Origin: JBKEDH01 sp047975295 | Lineage (GTDB): Bacteria; Bacteroidota; Bacteroidia; Flavobacteriales; Flavobacteriaceae | Reading direction: 5' to 3' | DNA length: 23,693 bases | NCBI GenBank assembly: GCA_047975295.1 | Contig: JBKEDH010000033.1 | Coordinates: forward strand, 1 to 23,693 | Shown here: in pieces, positions 1-7,389 of the stretch | How positions within the stretch are numbered: position 1 is the first letter of the stretch | Layout of the letters: each line of letters begins with the position of its first letter | The notes under the pieces: model-generated | Told to the model about the DNA's origin: nothing | Database searches by the model: none | The model's input: only the letters and a program-made list of their open reading frames with translations | Made by a program: the position numbers and the translations under genes

Positions 1-1397
1 CCGATACAAAAATTAGCAAAAATATTACCTAATAACTCATCATTGGATACTTGTCCGGTTATTTCACCAAAATAATAAAGTGCCTGACGGATATCGATAG
101 CCAATAAATCTCCCGGCAAGCCTGTTTCTAGACCACTTTTAACCTTATCAATCTCTTCCAATGCTTTTAAAAGTGAATCGTAATGGCGGGTATTGGTAAC
201 AATGGTTTCGTTATTGCGTAAGGCTCCGGTGTTTACAAAAGAAAATAATGCGGTTTTTAAATTATCAACTCCTATATTCTGTTTTGCCGATATGGTTTCA
301 AGTTTAAGATCTAAGGTTTTAAGCTGGTTTTGTATTGTTGCGATCTCATTTTTGGAAAGTAGATCAATTTTATTAAAAACCACAATTAAAGGTTTTAATG
401 GATATTTATTTTTAACCTTTTCAATTTCGGTTATATACTCCTCTTCCAAAACTTTAAACTTGGAACTATCGAACAAAAACAACACGACTTGAGCTTGTTC
501 AATTTTTTCAAAAGTCTTTTTAATCCCAATATTTTCAACCACATCTTCTGTTTCTCTAATTCCTGCCGTATCTATAAACCGGAAACCAATTCCTTTTATA
601 GTAATTTCATCTTCAATAGCATCTCGGGTGGTTCCTGCGATGTCTGAAACTATGGCTCGCTCTTCATTCAACAAGGCATTCAAAAGAGTTGATTTTCCCA
701 CGTTGGGTTCGCCCACAATAGCTACGGGAATACCATTTTTAATTACATTACCAACGGCAAACGAATCGATTAATCGTTTTAACACAGACCGGATACGCTC
801 AATAAGCTGTTTAAATTGGATTCTATCGGCAAATTCTACATCTTCTTCTGAAAAATCGAGTTCCAACTCAATTAAGGATGCAAAATTAAGCAGTTCTTCG
901 CGAAGTTTTGCTATTTCGTTACTAAAACCACCACGCATTTGCTGCATGGCTATTTGATGACTGGCTTCGTTATCGCTGGCTATTAAATCGGCTACGGCTT
1001 CGGCTTGGCTTAAATCCAATTTACCATTTAAAAAGGCACGTAGGGTAAACTCTCCAGCTGTTGCCATTCTGGCACCTCTTCGAAGAAATAATTGTATAAC
1101 TTCCTGCTGAATGTAATTAGAACCATGACAGGACACCTCGACCACATCTTCACCTGTATAGGAATTGGGGGTTTTAAAAATGGATACCAACACCTCATCG
1201 ATGGTTTTATTATCATCGACAATATGTCCCAAATGGATGGTATGCGTTTTTTGTTTAAGCAACTGCTTATGGGCTGTAACCGATTTAAAACAGGTAGCAG
1301 CAATTTTAAGAGCATCGTTCCCCGACAACCGGATAACAGCAATAGCACCTGCCCCCGAAGGTGTTGCCAACGCTACAATGGTATCTGTATTAATCAT
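1..1397 (-). CDS. mnmE: tRNA uridine-5-carboxymethylaminomethyl(34) synthesis GTPase MnmE (3' end cut by window edge)
   Basis: MnmE is a cytosolic GTPase that, with MnmG, modifies the wobble uridine of certain tRNAs. I translated the minus strand by hand: it is open from the ATG at 1397 to the window edge, 465 codons plus two bases. The order is N-terminal folate-binding domain, helical domain, G domain, and a C-terminal tail reading FCIG at the edge, where the family ends in C-[IVL]-G-K; so only the last lysine and stop are likely missing. G-domain motifs: GEPNVGKST near residue 230 (P-loop), DTAGI near 275, NKID near 341. The start overlaps the last 8 bases of the upstream cvfB gene, which suggests translational coupling and cotranscription. 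The reading frame is intact. The identification is close to certain; the conserved tail cysteine is seen, but the end is not. Confidence 0.97.
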   Translation of the reverse strand, partial: MINTDTIVALATPSGAGAIAVIRLSGNDALKIAATCFKSVTAHKQLLKQKTHTIHLGHIVDDNKTIDEVLVSIFKTPNSYTGEDVVEVSCHGSNYIQQEVIQLFLRRGARMATAGEFTLRAFLNGKLDLSQAEAVADLIASDNEASHQIAMQQMRGGFSNEIAKLREELLNFASLIELELDFSEEDVEFADRIQFKQLIERIRSVLKRLIDSFAVGNVIKNGIPVAIVGEPNVGKSTLLNALLNEERAIVSDIAGTTRDAIEDEITIKGIGFRFIDTAGIRETEDVVENIGIKKTFEKIEQAQVVLFLFDSSKFKVLEEEYITEIEKVKNKYPLKPLIVVFNKIDLLSKNEIATIQNQLKTLDLKLETISAKQNIGVDNLKTALFSFVNTGALRNNETIVTNTRHYDSLLKALEEIDKVKSGLETGLPGDLLAIDIRQALYYFGEITGQVSNDELLGNIFANFCI

Positions 1398-2238
1398 GTT
1401 TTTCTTGATTTACCAAATAAATACCATCCGGTTTAATTAATATATTTTTTTGCTTATACAACGAACCAATCGCCTTTTTAAAGTTCTTTTTGCTCATTTG
1501 CAATTCGGCTTTAACCTTTTCGGGCGATGATTTATCGGTTAAACCAAGAAATCCATCATTATCGGTCAAAATATCTAATATTCTTTGCGCATTGGGTTCA
1601 ATGTTTCTATAACCAATTTGTCCCAGAACAATATCCAGTTTATTTCCCGGACGCACTTTTTTTATAATACCCTTTAATTTATCGCCTATACTTAAATCGG
1701 TGTAAATTTCGTCTTTATAGATTAAACCCGAATATTTTCCGTTTACTATAACATTTATACCGATATCGGAGGGATGGGAAACAATCAAATCGACCTCGTC
1801 AAACTGTTTTACTGTAAGTGCCGTATTGTTTAAAAATTTATTGGTTTTACTGGATGCAGCCAAGCGTTCGGTTTTTTCGTCTAAATAACAATATACCAGA
1901 TACCAACCTCCGGGCTTCATTTTAAAAACCTGCTCTTTAAACGGACAAAATAGCTCCTTAACTAAACCCCAATCTAAAAAAGCTCCGTATTCGGTTACTT
2001 GGTTGCAGCGCAAAACGGCAAATTCGCCACGTTTTACATAAGGTGTATCGGTAGTTGCTACCGGTCGCTCTTCGTTATCAAGATATACAAAAACATCTAT
2101 TTTATCCCATATTTTAAACGTTTCCGGCACATAGCGGTTGGGCAGCAAAACCTCGTTACCATCAACATCGACCAGATAGATACCATGATCGGTTTCACGT
2201 AAAATTTCCAGTGTATTTATTTCCCCTATTTTTATCAT
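1390..2238 (-). CDS. cvfB: CvfB/YitL family S1-like RNA-binding protein
   Basis: This 282-residue protein resembles the CvfB/YitL family (S1-like RNA-binding modules and a C-terminal winged helix; in Staphylococcus linked to virulence gene expression). Seen here: an N-terminal beta-rich module starting MIKIGEINTLEI, a second S1-like module with EYGAFLDWGLVKELFCP, a third around GDKLKGIIKKVRPGNKLDI, and a helical C-terminal part that fits a winged helix. The frame is open 13 codons further upstream, to 2277, but the ATG at 2238 begins the conserved domain and lies just after a TACCTTTG promoter box, so the longer start would precede transcription. Its end overlaps mnmE by 8 bases. Function in Bacteroidota is not established; RNA binding is inferred from the family. 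Confidence 0.88.
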   Translation of the reverse strand: MIKIGEINTLEILRETDHGIYLVDVDGNEVLLPNRYVPETFKIWDKIDVFVYLDNEERPVATTDTPYVKRGEFAVLRCNQVTEYGAFLDWGLVKELFCPFKEQVFKMKPGGWYLVYCYLDEKTERLAASSKTNKFLNNTALTVKQFDEVDLIVSHPSDIGINVIVNGKYSGLIYKDEIYTDLSIGDKLKGIIKKVRPGNKLDIVLGQIGYRNIEPNAQRILDILTDNDGFLGLTDKSSPEKVKAELQMSKKNFKKAIGSLYKQKNILIKPDGIYLVNQEKHD

Positions 2239-2242
2239 GCCA

Positions 2243-2250
2243 CAAAGGTA
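2243..2250 (-). promoter_or_regulatory. Bacteroidota -7 promoter box for cvfB-mnmE
   Basis: On the minus strand TACCTTTG fits the Bacteroidota sigma consensus TAnnTTTG. It ends only four bases before the cvfB ATG, so the transcript would be leaderless or nearly so. I see no TTTG -33 element at the usual distance. Confidence 0.5.
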
Positions 2251-2287
2251 AGCGAGAATTTTTAATTGTTGCCACACACAACAAAAA

Positions 2288-2314
2288 AAGCGCTTGGAAC
2301 ATTACCAAACGCTT
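2288..2314 (-). terminator. Rho-independent terminator downstream of DUF2853
   Basis: Arms 2288-2297 (AAGCGCTTGG) and 2305-2314 (CCAAACGCTT) pair at 9 of 10 positions around a 7-base loop. Read on the minus strand, the hairpin is followed by seven T residues. On the plus strand a T-rich stretch also follows, so it may work both ways. It probably ends the DUF2853 transcript; the element at 2335-2492 now lies between gene and terminator. Confidence 0.6.
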
Positions 2315-2334
2315 GTTTTTCCTTTTTGGATTTA

Positions 2335-2492
2335 GAGCATGTTTAATTTATATCAATTGTTTTCTATATCTCTTTGCGCATAATTTCGTTAAAATTTCAT
2401 CAAGTAGCCTAGCTATTATCTTCTATTTTACCTCATTCTACATCAAAAAATAAACTATACAAAAAGTCTATCATACAAATTTAAACAGGCTC
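2335..2492. mobile_element. MITE-like element A (158 bp, IS-type ends, no transposase)
   Basis: The left end reads GAGCATGTTTAATTTATAT. The right end, reverse-complemented, reads GAGCCTGTTTAAATTTGTAT. The first 12 positions agree at 11, with partial similarity beyond. TTA lies directly outside both ends (2332-2334 and 2493-2495), which fits a 3-bp target duplication. The GAGCCTG-type ends and a 3-bp duplication of TNA type resemble IS5-family subgroups (ISL2/IS1031) as I remember them; this assignment is inference. No transposase fits in 158 bp. The right end lies 5 bases beyond the DUF2853 stop codon. Confidence 0.6.
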
Positions 2493-2497
2493 TTATA

Positions 2498-2836
2498 TTA
2501 ATAAACCGATTCTTTTTTAAAATGCTTGGTTAGCAAATAATATACAACCGCTCTGTACTTGTTACGATTGGATTTGCCATATTGCTCCATAACAGTAGTA
2601 ATACCCTTATCTAATTCCGGACCATTTTTAAGACCTAATTTTTTAATTAGAAAATTGTTTTTTACGGTTTCCAACTCGCTTTCATCCGAACCCGAAACTG
2701 TGGCGGCATCGGCATTATAAATTGAAGGCCCGCAACCAATGGTAACTTTGGTTAATAAATCCATATTGGCCGTTACACCACATTTCTCCTTTAAATCGGC
2801 AGCATATTTTACAATAAGCTCGTCTCTTTTACTCAT
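2498..2836 (-). CDS. DUF2853 family protein
   Basis: A 112-residue cytosolic protein that matches the DUF2853 family over its full length, including the stretch DLLTKVTIGCGPSIYNADA and the C-terminal SNRNKYRAVVYYLLTKHF. It has no signal peptide or membrane segment and is predicted to be mostly helical. The family is common in Bacteroidota and Proteobacteria and has no established biochemical role. The ATG at 2836 begins the usual N-terminus (MSKRDE). No clean TAnnTTTG box was found upstream; a near-palindrome, GTCTATATATAAGAC, lies at 2882-2896. The gene sits alone between two insertion-like elements (2335-2492 and 3021-3181), yet its reading frame is intact. Confidence 0.88.
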   Translation of the reverse strand: MSKRDELIVKYAADLKEKCGVTANMDLLTKVTIGCGPSIYNADAATVSGSDESELETVKNNFLIKKLGLKNGPELDKGITTVMEQYGKSNRNKYRAVVYYLLTKHFKKESVY

Positions 2837-3305
2837 AATTCTTAAATTTTTAAATGATTAACAATACACCTTAAAAATGATGTCTATATATAAGACACAC
2901 GAAAAATAGTATTGGTCACACAGGTTATCCATGTATATTTTTTACAAAACCACATAATCTTTTATTTTTAAGAACATTACCCGTATTATAACAAAAAATG
3001 AATAAAACTTTAAAGACATTGAACTCTCTTAAACTTTTTGGATTGAAGCTAAAATTAGAAGATTTTTGTTAAGCTGAATGCTTTTATGAGCTGAATAGCA
3101 GGACTATGGAAGAAAAAAAGACAAAAAAGTAAGTGAAAACATGCATTTTTTTAGCCAATTTGGAAAAGTTTAAACGGGTTCATTTCAAAAAAGAAAAAAA
3201 TCAATTTGAATAACGATATATTATAAAACACAAAAGAATTGAAGGTAGTAAATTATCGAAGGAACAGTCCCGAAATAAAAACTATCCTTTTCGCACCCCC
3301 TCTAT
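2837..3305. other. 469-bp non-coding gap between menD and DUF2853
   Basis: No credible gene is present on either strand. The gap holds the DUF2853 upstream region, with the near-palindrome at 2882-2896, and MITE-like element B at 3021-3181. I see no convincing hairpin terminator for menD; only a weak quasi-palindrome, GGAACAGTCCC, is present near 3260. Confidence 0.7.
3021..3181. mobile_element. MITE-like element B (161 bp, IS-type ends, no transposase)
   Basis: The left end reads GAACTCTCTTAAACTTTT. The right end, reverse-complemented, reads GAACCCGTTTAAACTTTT; the two agree at 14 of 18 positions. Further in, AGCTAAAA (left) faces TTTTTTAGCC (right), extending the inverted repeat imperfectly to about 30 bases. 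ATT lies directly outside both ends (3018-3020 and 3182-3184), fitting a 3-bp target duplication. The right end resembles that of element A (GARCCYGTTTAAAYTT). No transposase can be encoded. The pattern was found by eye; copy number elsewhere in the genome is unknown. Confidence 0.6.
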
Positions 3306-5060
3306 TTATCCAATAAACTCAAAATAATCTAACAATACCCTATCGTTAATACGGCTTGGTGTAAAAACTTCCAATAATTTAGGTGTATTGGCTGGATTAT
3401 AGAACGTTTTAAAAATAGTGTTTAAATCGGTTACATTGTTTGCCGTTTCGTATTGAAAACCATACATCTTACATAAGTGCTCGGCGGTTAATTGATGTTT
3501 GGTCTCAAAATAGGTATCGAAATTTTCGGTGTTTTTATGGCCGGGAAGAATCCTGAAAATACCACCACCGGAATTATTGATTAAAATAATCCTAAAATTA
3601 TTGGGGATATAATTATTCCAAAGTGCATTGCTGTCATAAAAAAAACTAATATCACCCGTAATAAACACTGTTGGCTTTACGTTGGCCACTGCACAACCAA
3701 TTGCGGTAGATGTACTACCATCGATACCGCTTGTACCACGGTTACAGAACACTTCAACTGTTTTATTAATACTAAACAATTGTGTATAACGAATGGCCGA
3801 ACTGTTGCCCACTTGCAGCACATAACTATCGGGAATCGCTTTTAATGTTTGCGAAAAGACCTGAAAATCGCTGTATGGGACTTTCTCTAAATACTCTCGG
3901 TGCTTTTGCAAACGGTAACTTTTTACCGTTTTCCAAATGTTATAATAAACGCTTGAAACCCGTACCACCTTAGGCAAAAAGGCTTTAAAAAATATATTTG
4001 GAGTAGTTTTTATATGCTGTTTTAAACAGAAAAAAGTGTCGTTACCACCTTTTTCGCCAATATGCCAATGTTGTTTTGGTTGAAACTTGCGCAACAGAAC
4101 CTTTATTTTTTTCGATACGATCAATCCTCCAAAAGTTAATAATATATCGGGCGAAAGTTTTTGCTGTTCGTCCTCGTTTAAAGCTGCAATAATTTGGTCG
4201 ATACTCGGAAAAAAATTATCGTTGTGCAGGTTCGACGTGGTTTCGGTAAAAACCACTACACTATTGTCTTCGGCTAATATTTTTAGCCATTTTTCTTCAA
4301 TACTATTAGGATGGTTCACCCCAACCAAAACCATTTTTTTTGTTGCCGAATGCCATTGTTTTAAGCATGCTTCAAGTATATTTTCTTCAATAATTTCAGA
4401 AGGTTCGGCGGGTTGTATCACTTTTGGAAAGACGCTTAAATCTTCAACAGTTTTATATAAAGGTTCATTAAACGGAATATTGATATGTACCGGACCTTTT
4501 TTTTCAATTGCCGTATTTATGGCCTTGTTTATTTCTTCTTCATTATAGGTTTGTATATCCTTTTGTAAGCCGAGAAAACGCTCCAATCTATTTTCAAAAT
4601 TTTTTATAATGGGCGGTTCGTCTCTTTTGTTTTCTTGTTTTTCAGATAAATCCAATTTTAAATTTGCCGAATACAGAATATGGTTTTTATATACGTTTTT
4701 TTGGACAATGGTCTGTCCGTCACCAATACCAATTAAATGCTTAGGTCTGTCTGCCGATAAAACCACTAAGGGAATATCGCTATAAAACGCCTCGGAAACC
4801 GCCGGATAATAATTGAGTAATGCACTTCCCGACGAGCATACTACTGCTGTTGGCTCTTGTAACTGCTGTGCCAATCCCAATGCAAAAAAAGCGGCACAAC
4901 GCTCGTCCACAATACTGTAACACTTAAAATATTCATTACTGGTAAAGCCTATGGTTAAGGGAGCATTACGGCTACCGGGCGAAATAACAATATGTTTAAT
5001 ACCTTTTGCCTTGCAAAGTTCGGTCACGGTCTGTGCCAACGGAATTTTGGAATATACCAT
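3306..5060 (-). CDS. menD: 2-succinyl-5-enolpyruvyl-6-hydroxy-3-cyclohexene-1-carboxylate synthase MenD
   Basis: MenD is a thiamine-diphosphate enzyme that joins isochorismate and 2-oxoglutarate, the second step of the classical menaquinone pathway. The 584-residue length is normal. Seen: SPGSRNAPL at 28-36 (substrate-binding region), the conserved glutamate of VDERCAAF (E53) expected to activate the cofactor, and the C-terminal cofactor motif beginning GDISFFYDSNALW at 469 and closing with INNSGGGIF near 495-503. It lies 52 bases behind menF in the same direction, so it uses that enzyme's product. The ATG at 5060 begins the conserved N-terminus. The order menI-like, menF, menD forms a partial menaquinone operon; menA, menB, menC and menE are not in the window. 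Confidence 0.96.
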   Translation of the reverse strand: MVYSKIPLAQTVTELCKAKGIKHIVISPGSRNAPLTIGFTSNEYFKCYSIVDERCAAFFALGLAQQLQEPTAVVCSSGSALLNYYPAVSEAFYSDIPLVVLSADRPKHLIGIGDGQTIVQKNVYKNHILYSANLKLDLSEKQENKRDEPPIIKNFENRLERFLGLQKDIQTYNEEEINKAINTAIEKKGPVHINIPFNEPLYKTVEDLSVFPKVIQPAEPSEIIEENILEACLKQWHSATKKMVLVGVNHPNSIEEKWLKILAEDNSVVVFTETTSNLHNDNFFPSIDQIIAALNEDEQQKLSPDILLTFGGLIVSKKIKVLLRKFQPKQHWHIGEKGGNDTFFCLKQHIKTTPNIFFKAFLPKVVRVSSVYYNIWKTVKSYRLQKHREYLEKVPYSDFQVFSQTLKAIPDSYVLQVGNSSAIRYTQLFSINKTVEVFCNRGTSGIDGSTSTAIGCAVANVKPTVFITGDISFFYDSNALWNNYIPNNFRIILINNSGGGIFRILPGHKNTENFDTYFETKHQLTAEHLCKMYGFQYETANNVTDLNTIFKTFYNPANTPKLLEVFTPSRINDRVLLDYFEFIG

Positions 5061-5112
5061 ATTTTGTTTTAAGAAAGCGTAAAAGTAATAAATAGCCCGT
5101 TAAAAAGCCTAA

Positions 5113-6228
5113 TTACAAAACACTTTTAACCACTATGGATTTGGCTACGGTTTCCCACCATTCGCTTTCGGCATTGGAATGCTCCGTTATACCACCACCT
5201 ACATAAATAAAAGCCTGATTACCCTGTAACTGCATGCAGCGCAGGTTAACATACAACTGCGTACTTTTTGTAGAGATGGCATAAGCACGGTTTTCTATAT
5301 TACGCTTACCTAAACGTGGTGTTTTGATGGTTTCAAAGTTCAATTCACCTAAAAAACCCGAATAAAATTCACGATTATAACCTTCATTCTTTAAAATAAA
5401 TTGCTTGGTAATAGCTTTTGGGTAACCACAAACCGCAGGCGTTGGGTGAAGTTTAAACACGACATCCTTTAAGGTTGCTTTTGGGTTTAATCGTGCCGAA
5501 ATTATCGTTTTTAAATGTACCAAATTACCGGCCCTAACGGTTTCTGTATTGGAAATTTTTATATTCCCGACCACATTTTCAAGGTTTTCAACAATAAAAT
5601 CGGTTACAAACTGTTGCTCCTGTTTTTCTTTATCTTGCCATAACACATTTAATGTACCTTGATATTCCTGTGTGCCTGCCAATGCCATGACAGAAAATTG
5701 TTTACCTTCTATTTTTACAAGAGTTTCGGGCGTGGCACCTAACCACAACCCTACTTTTGGGTGGTACCAACAATACACAAATGCTTTTGGATAGCTATTT
5801 AACAAACGCTTAAAAATGCTTAATGGGTTGTTTTTTGAAAGTGATACCGATTCCTTTCTGGATAGTACCACTTTTTTAAATTCATCATTTTTTATAGCCG
5901 AAATACCGTTATTGACAAGGTCGATATGGTTTGACTTTGATACCTCATCAATCTTTGATGCTTTTATTTCCTCTTTTGGATGGTTTTCAGTTTGATATCG
6001 AAATTTAAAACTTTCGGAAACAGATAACGGTATCAACACCGTTTGTCCGTTATCATCAAACGGTGAAAACACAAAGCCTTTTTCGGTAAATTGTTCGGCA
6101 ATATATATATTGTCATTTTGTTGCAGTATGGCATTTACCAAAATATCATTTGGTTTTCGGTAGGCTACAAAAGGGCGTTGGCTTTTATATTGAGCCTCAA
6201 TGCGGGCTAAAAAATCATCAATAGCCAT
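5113..6228 (-). CDS. menF: Isochorismate synthase (MenF/EntC family)
   Basis: This 371-residue chorismate-binding enzyme converts chorismate to isochorismate, the entry step to menaquinone. Seen: KVVLSRK at 119-125, with the lysine that acts as general base in this family; HPTPAVCGYP at 261-270; REFYSGFLGEL at 286-296; and YVGGGITEHSNAESEW at 342-357, carrying the glutamates that bind Mg2+. Its ATG shares one base with the stop codon of the upstream thioesterase gene (TAATG), which suggests translational coupling. menD follows 52 bases later. The neighbours favour menaquinone over siderophore synthesis, so I use menF rather than entC. Confidence 0.95.
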   Translation of the reverse strand: MAIDDFLARIEAQYKSQRPFVAYRKPNDILVNAILQQNDNIYIAEQFTEKGFVFSPFDDNGQTVLIPLSVSESFKFRYQTENHPKEEIKASKIDEVSKSNHIDLVNNGISAIKNDEFKKVVLSRKESVSLSKNNPLSIFKRLLNSYPKAFVYCWYHPKVGLWLGATPETLVKIEGKQFSVMALAGTQEYQGTLNVLWQDKEKQEQQFVTDFIVENLENVVGNIKISNTETVRAGNLVHLKTIISARLNPKATLKDVVFKLHPTPAVCGYPKAITKQFILKNEGYNREFYSGFLGELNFETIKTPRLGKRNIENRAYAISTKSTQLYVNLRCMQLQGNQAFIYVGGGITEHSNAESEWWETVAKSIVVKSVL

Positions 6229-6653
6229 TATTTCTTTTTAGGTAATGAAATAGTGGACAGTTTGCATACCGAAATAAGATTACCGTTATCGTCGGTTATA
6301 CGAATATCCAACAATTGCGTGGTACGACCTTTATGGATAAATGTAGCCTTGGCATAAACGTAACCTTCCTTAACACTTTTTAAATGATTGGCCGTAATTT
6401 CTATACCACGAACAAAAAACGCTTCGGTGTCAATAAAAATATGCGATGCAAAACTGCCTACACTTTCGGCCAAGGCTGCCGTAGCACCACCATGCAGAAC
6501 GCCATCGGGTTGGTATACTCTTGAATTTACGGGCATTCTCGCCACCAAAAAATCATTACCATAATCGACCATTTCTATCTCCAAGGTTTCCATTAAAGTA
6601 TTTTTACTGGCTTGATTGGCTTGTGCCAAAACAGTTTCTTTAGTTAAGTGCAT
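6228..6653 (-). CDS. menI: Hotdog-fold acyl-CoA thioesterase, likely 1,4-dihydroxy-2-naphthoyl-CoA hydrolase (MenI/PaaI type)
   Basis: A 141-residue hotdog thioesterase. The motif QPDGVLHGGATAALAESVGS (48-67) closely matches E. coli MenI/YdiI, including the catalytic glutamate equivalent at E63. Its place directly ahead of menF and menD suggests it hydrolyses 1,4-dihydroxy-2-naphthoyl-CoA; a general PaaI-type thioesterase is the alternative. The frame is open to a TTG at 6680, but a promoter box (6678-6685) overlaps that codon, so the ATG at 6653 is the credible start. Its stop overlaps the menF start by one base. Confidence 0.85.
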   Translation of the reverse strand: MHLTKETVLAQANQASKNTLMETLEIEMVDYGNDFLVARMPVNSRVYQPDGVLHGGATAALAESVGSFASHIFIDTEAFFVRGIEITANHLKSVKEGYVYAKATFIHKGRTTQLLDIRITDDNGNLISVCKLSTISLPKKK

Positions 6654-6677
6654 ATCTTGATATTTTATTACTGTTGA

Positions 6678-6685
6678 CAAAAATA
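6678..6685 (-). promoter_or_regulatory. -7 promoter box of the menI-menF-menD operon
   Basis: TATTTTTG on the minus strand fits TAnnTTTG, with 24 bases to the ATG at 6653. It overlaps the in-frame TTG at 6678-6680 and so rules against that start. No good -33 element is visible. Confidence 0.55.
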
Positions 6686-6885
6686 CAAAATGACCAAGAA
6701 TCCATCTTGACTTTTTATAATAGTTAAAAAAAATGCTACTTCGGGCTTGTTTTTATCTTTTTTGTTTCCGCAATATTATGCAACAAAAAAACTTTAAATC
6801 AAACTTAGAGCTACTAATTTTACTTCGATAAAAAAAGCCAGATAAATTCTAAAAGAAAATAAATTGTTTGGAATAATACTGATTA

Positions 6886-7284
6886 TTATTTTTCAATGGC
6901 ATCCAATATATATTGTGGCACCCGCATAGGTTTGTTGGTTTTCTTATCTATAAAAACCAAGGTGGTCGATGCAGTTGTTAAAATATCACCATTTTCATTA
7001 GTTATTTCATATTCAAATTCAATCTTGGCTGTAGGTGTTTTTTTAAGTTGAGTTTTTACTTTAATAAGGTCGTCGTAACAAGCTGATTTTTTATAATTTA
7101 TATTTAAAGAAACCACAGGAAGCATTACACCGTTTTCTTCCATGCTTTTATAGGATATACCTAATTTTCTTAACCACTCAATACGTCCCATTTCTAAATA
7201 TAACGCATAATTGCCATGATAAACAACTCCCATTTGGTCTGTTTCACCATACCTCACTCTTATTTGTATTTCATCGATTTTCAT
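6886..7284 (-). CDS. Acyl-CoA thioesterase, YbgC/4HBT family
   Basis: A 132-residue single-domain hotdog thioesterase. The N-terminal segment RVRYGETDQMGVVYHGNY (9-26) is the 4HBT/YbgC signature, with the catalytic-type aspartate at D16 and HGNY at 23-26. Such enzymes hydrolyse short or branched acyl-CoAs, and in Proteobacteria they are linked to the Tol-Pal envelope system; the substrate here is unknown. It is separated by about 230 bases from the menI-like gene downstream and is divergent from dnaA. The ATG at 7284 matches the family N-terminus. I saw no TAnnTTTG box upstream. A menaquinone role cannot be excluded, since two thioesterases lie near the men genes. Confidence 0.88.
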   Translation of the reverse strand: MKIDEIQIRVRYGETDQMGVVYHGNYALYLEMGRIEWLRKLGISYKSMEENGVMLPVVSLNINYKKSACYDDLIKVKTQLKKTPTAKIEFEYEITNENGDILTTASTTLVFIDKKTNKPMRVPQYILDAIEK

Positions 7285-7330
7285 AAGGTTATTTAAATAT
7301 TTTTTTGTAGTTTCGGCTACGGTTTAAACA

Positions 7331-7389
7331 TGAACAAATTTTTCTAAAAAATCAATACTAAATGATTTTTTTTTTTAGAATTTTGTTCA
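7331..7389. repeat. Long imperfect inverted repeat between ybgC-like gene and dnaA
   Basis: The outer arms TGAACAAA (7331-7338) and TTTGTTCA (7382-7389) are perfect complements. After a short internal mismatch, TTCTAAAAAATCA (7342-7354) pairs with TGA, an 11-T run and AGAA (7363-7380). The loop is eight bases. It lies 81 bases before the dnaA ATG and, with the T run, could act as a terminator-like or attenuator structure or as a protein site. No gene reads into it from the left on the plus strand. Confidence 0.5.

Noticed and set aside
1..1397. Open frames of about 100 codons on the plus strand and in another minus frame over mnmE
   Set aside because: They are antisense or out-of-frame shadows of mnmE, with no recognisable motifs.
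2211..2453. 80-codon plus-strand open frame over the cvfB upstream region, terminator and element A
   Set aside because: It crosses a terminator hairpin and an insertion-like end and shows no protein features.
2925..2933. TTATCCATG as a DnaA box and the window as an origin of replication
   Set aside because: Only 7 of 9 bases match, it is a single copy 4.5 kb from dnaA, and no cluster or AT-rich unwinding element accompanies it.
3061..3145. Tiny open frames inside element B, including a 20-codon hydrophobic one on the minus strand and an 8-codon lysine-rich one on the plus strand
   Set aside because: They arise from poly-A/T runs and have no supporting context.
2335..3181. A composite transposon made of both elements and DUF2853
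   Set aside because: Outer flanks TTA and ATT differ, while each element has its own matching 3-bp duplication, so two independent insertions fit better.
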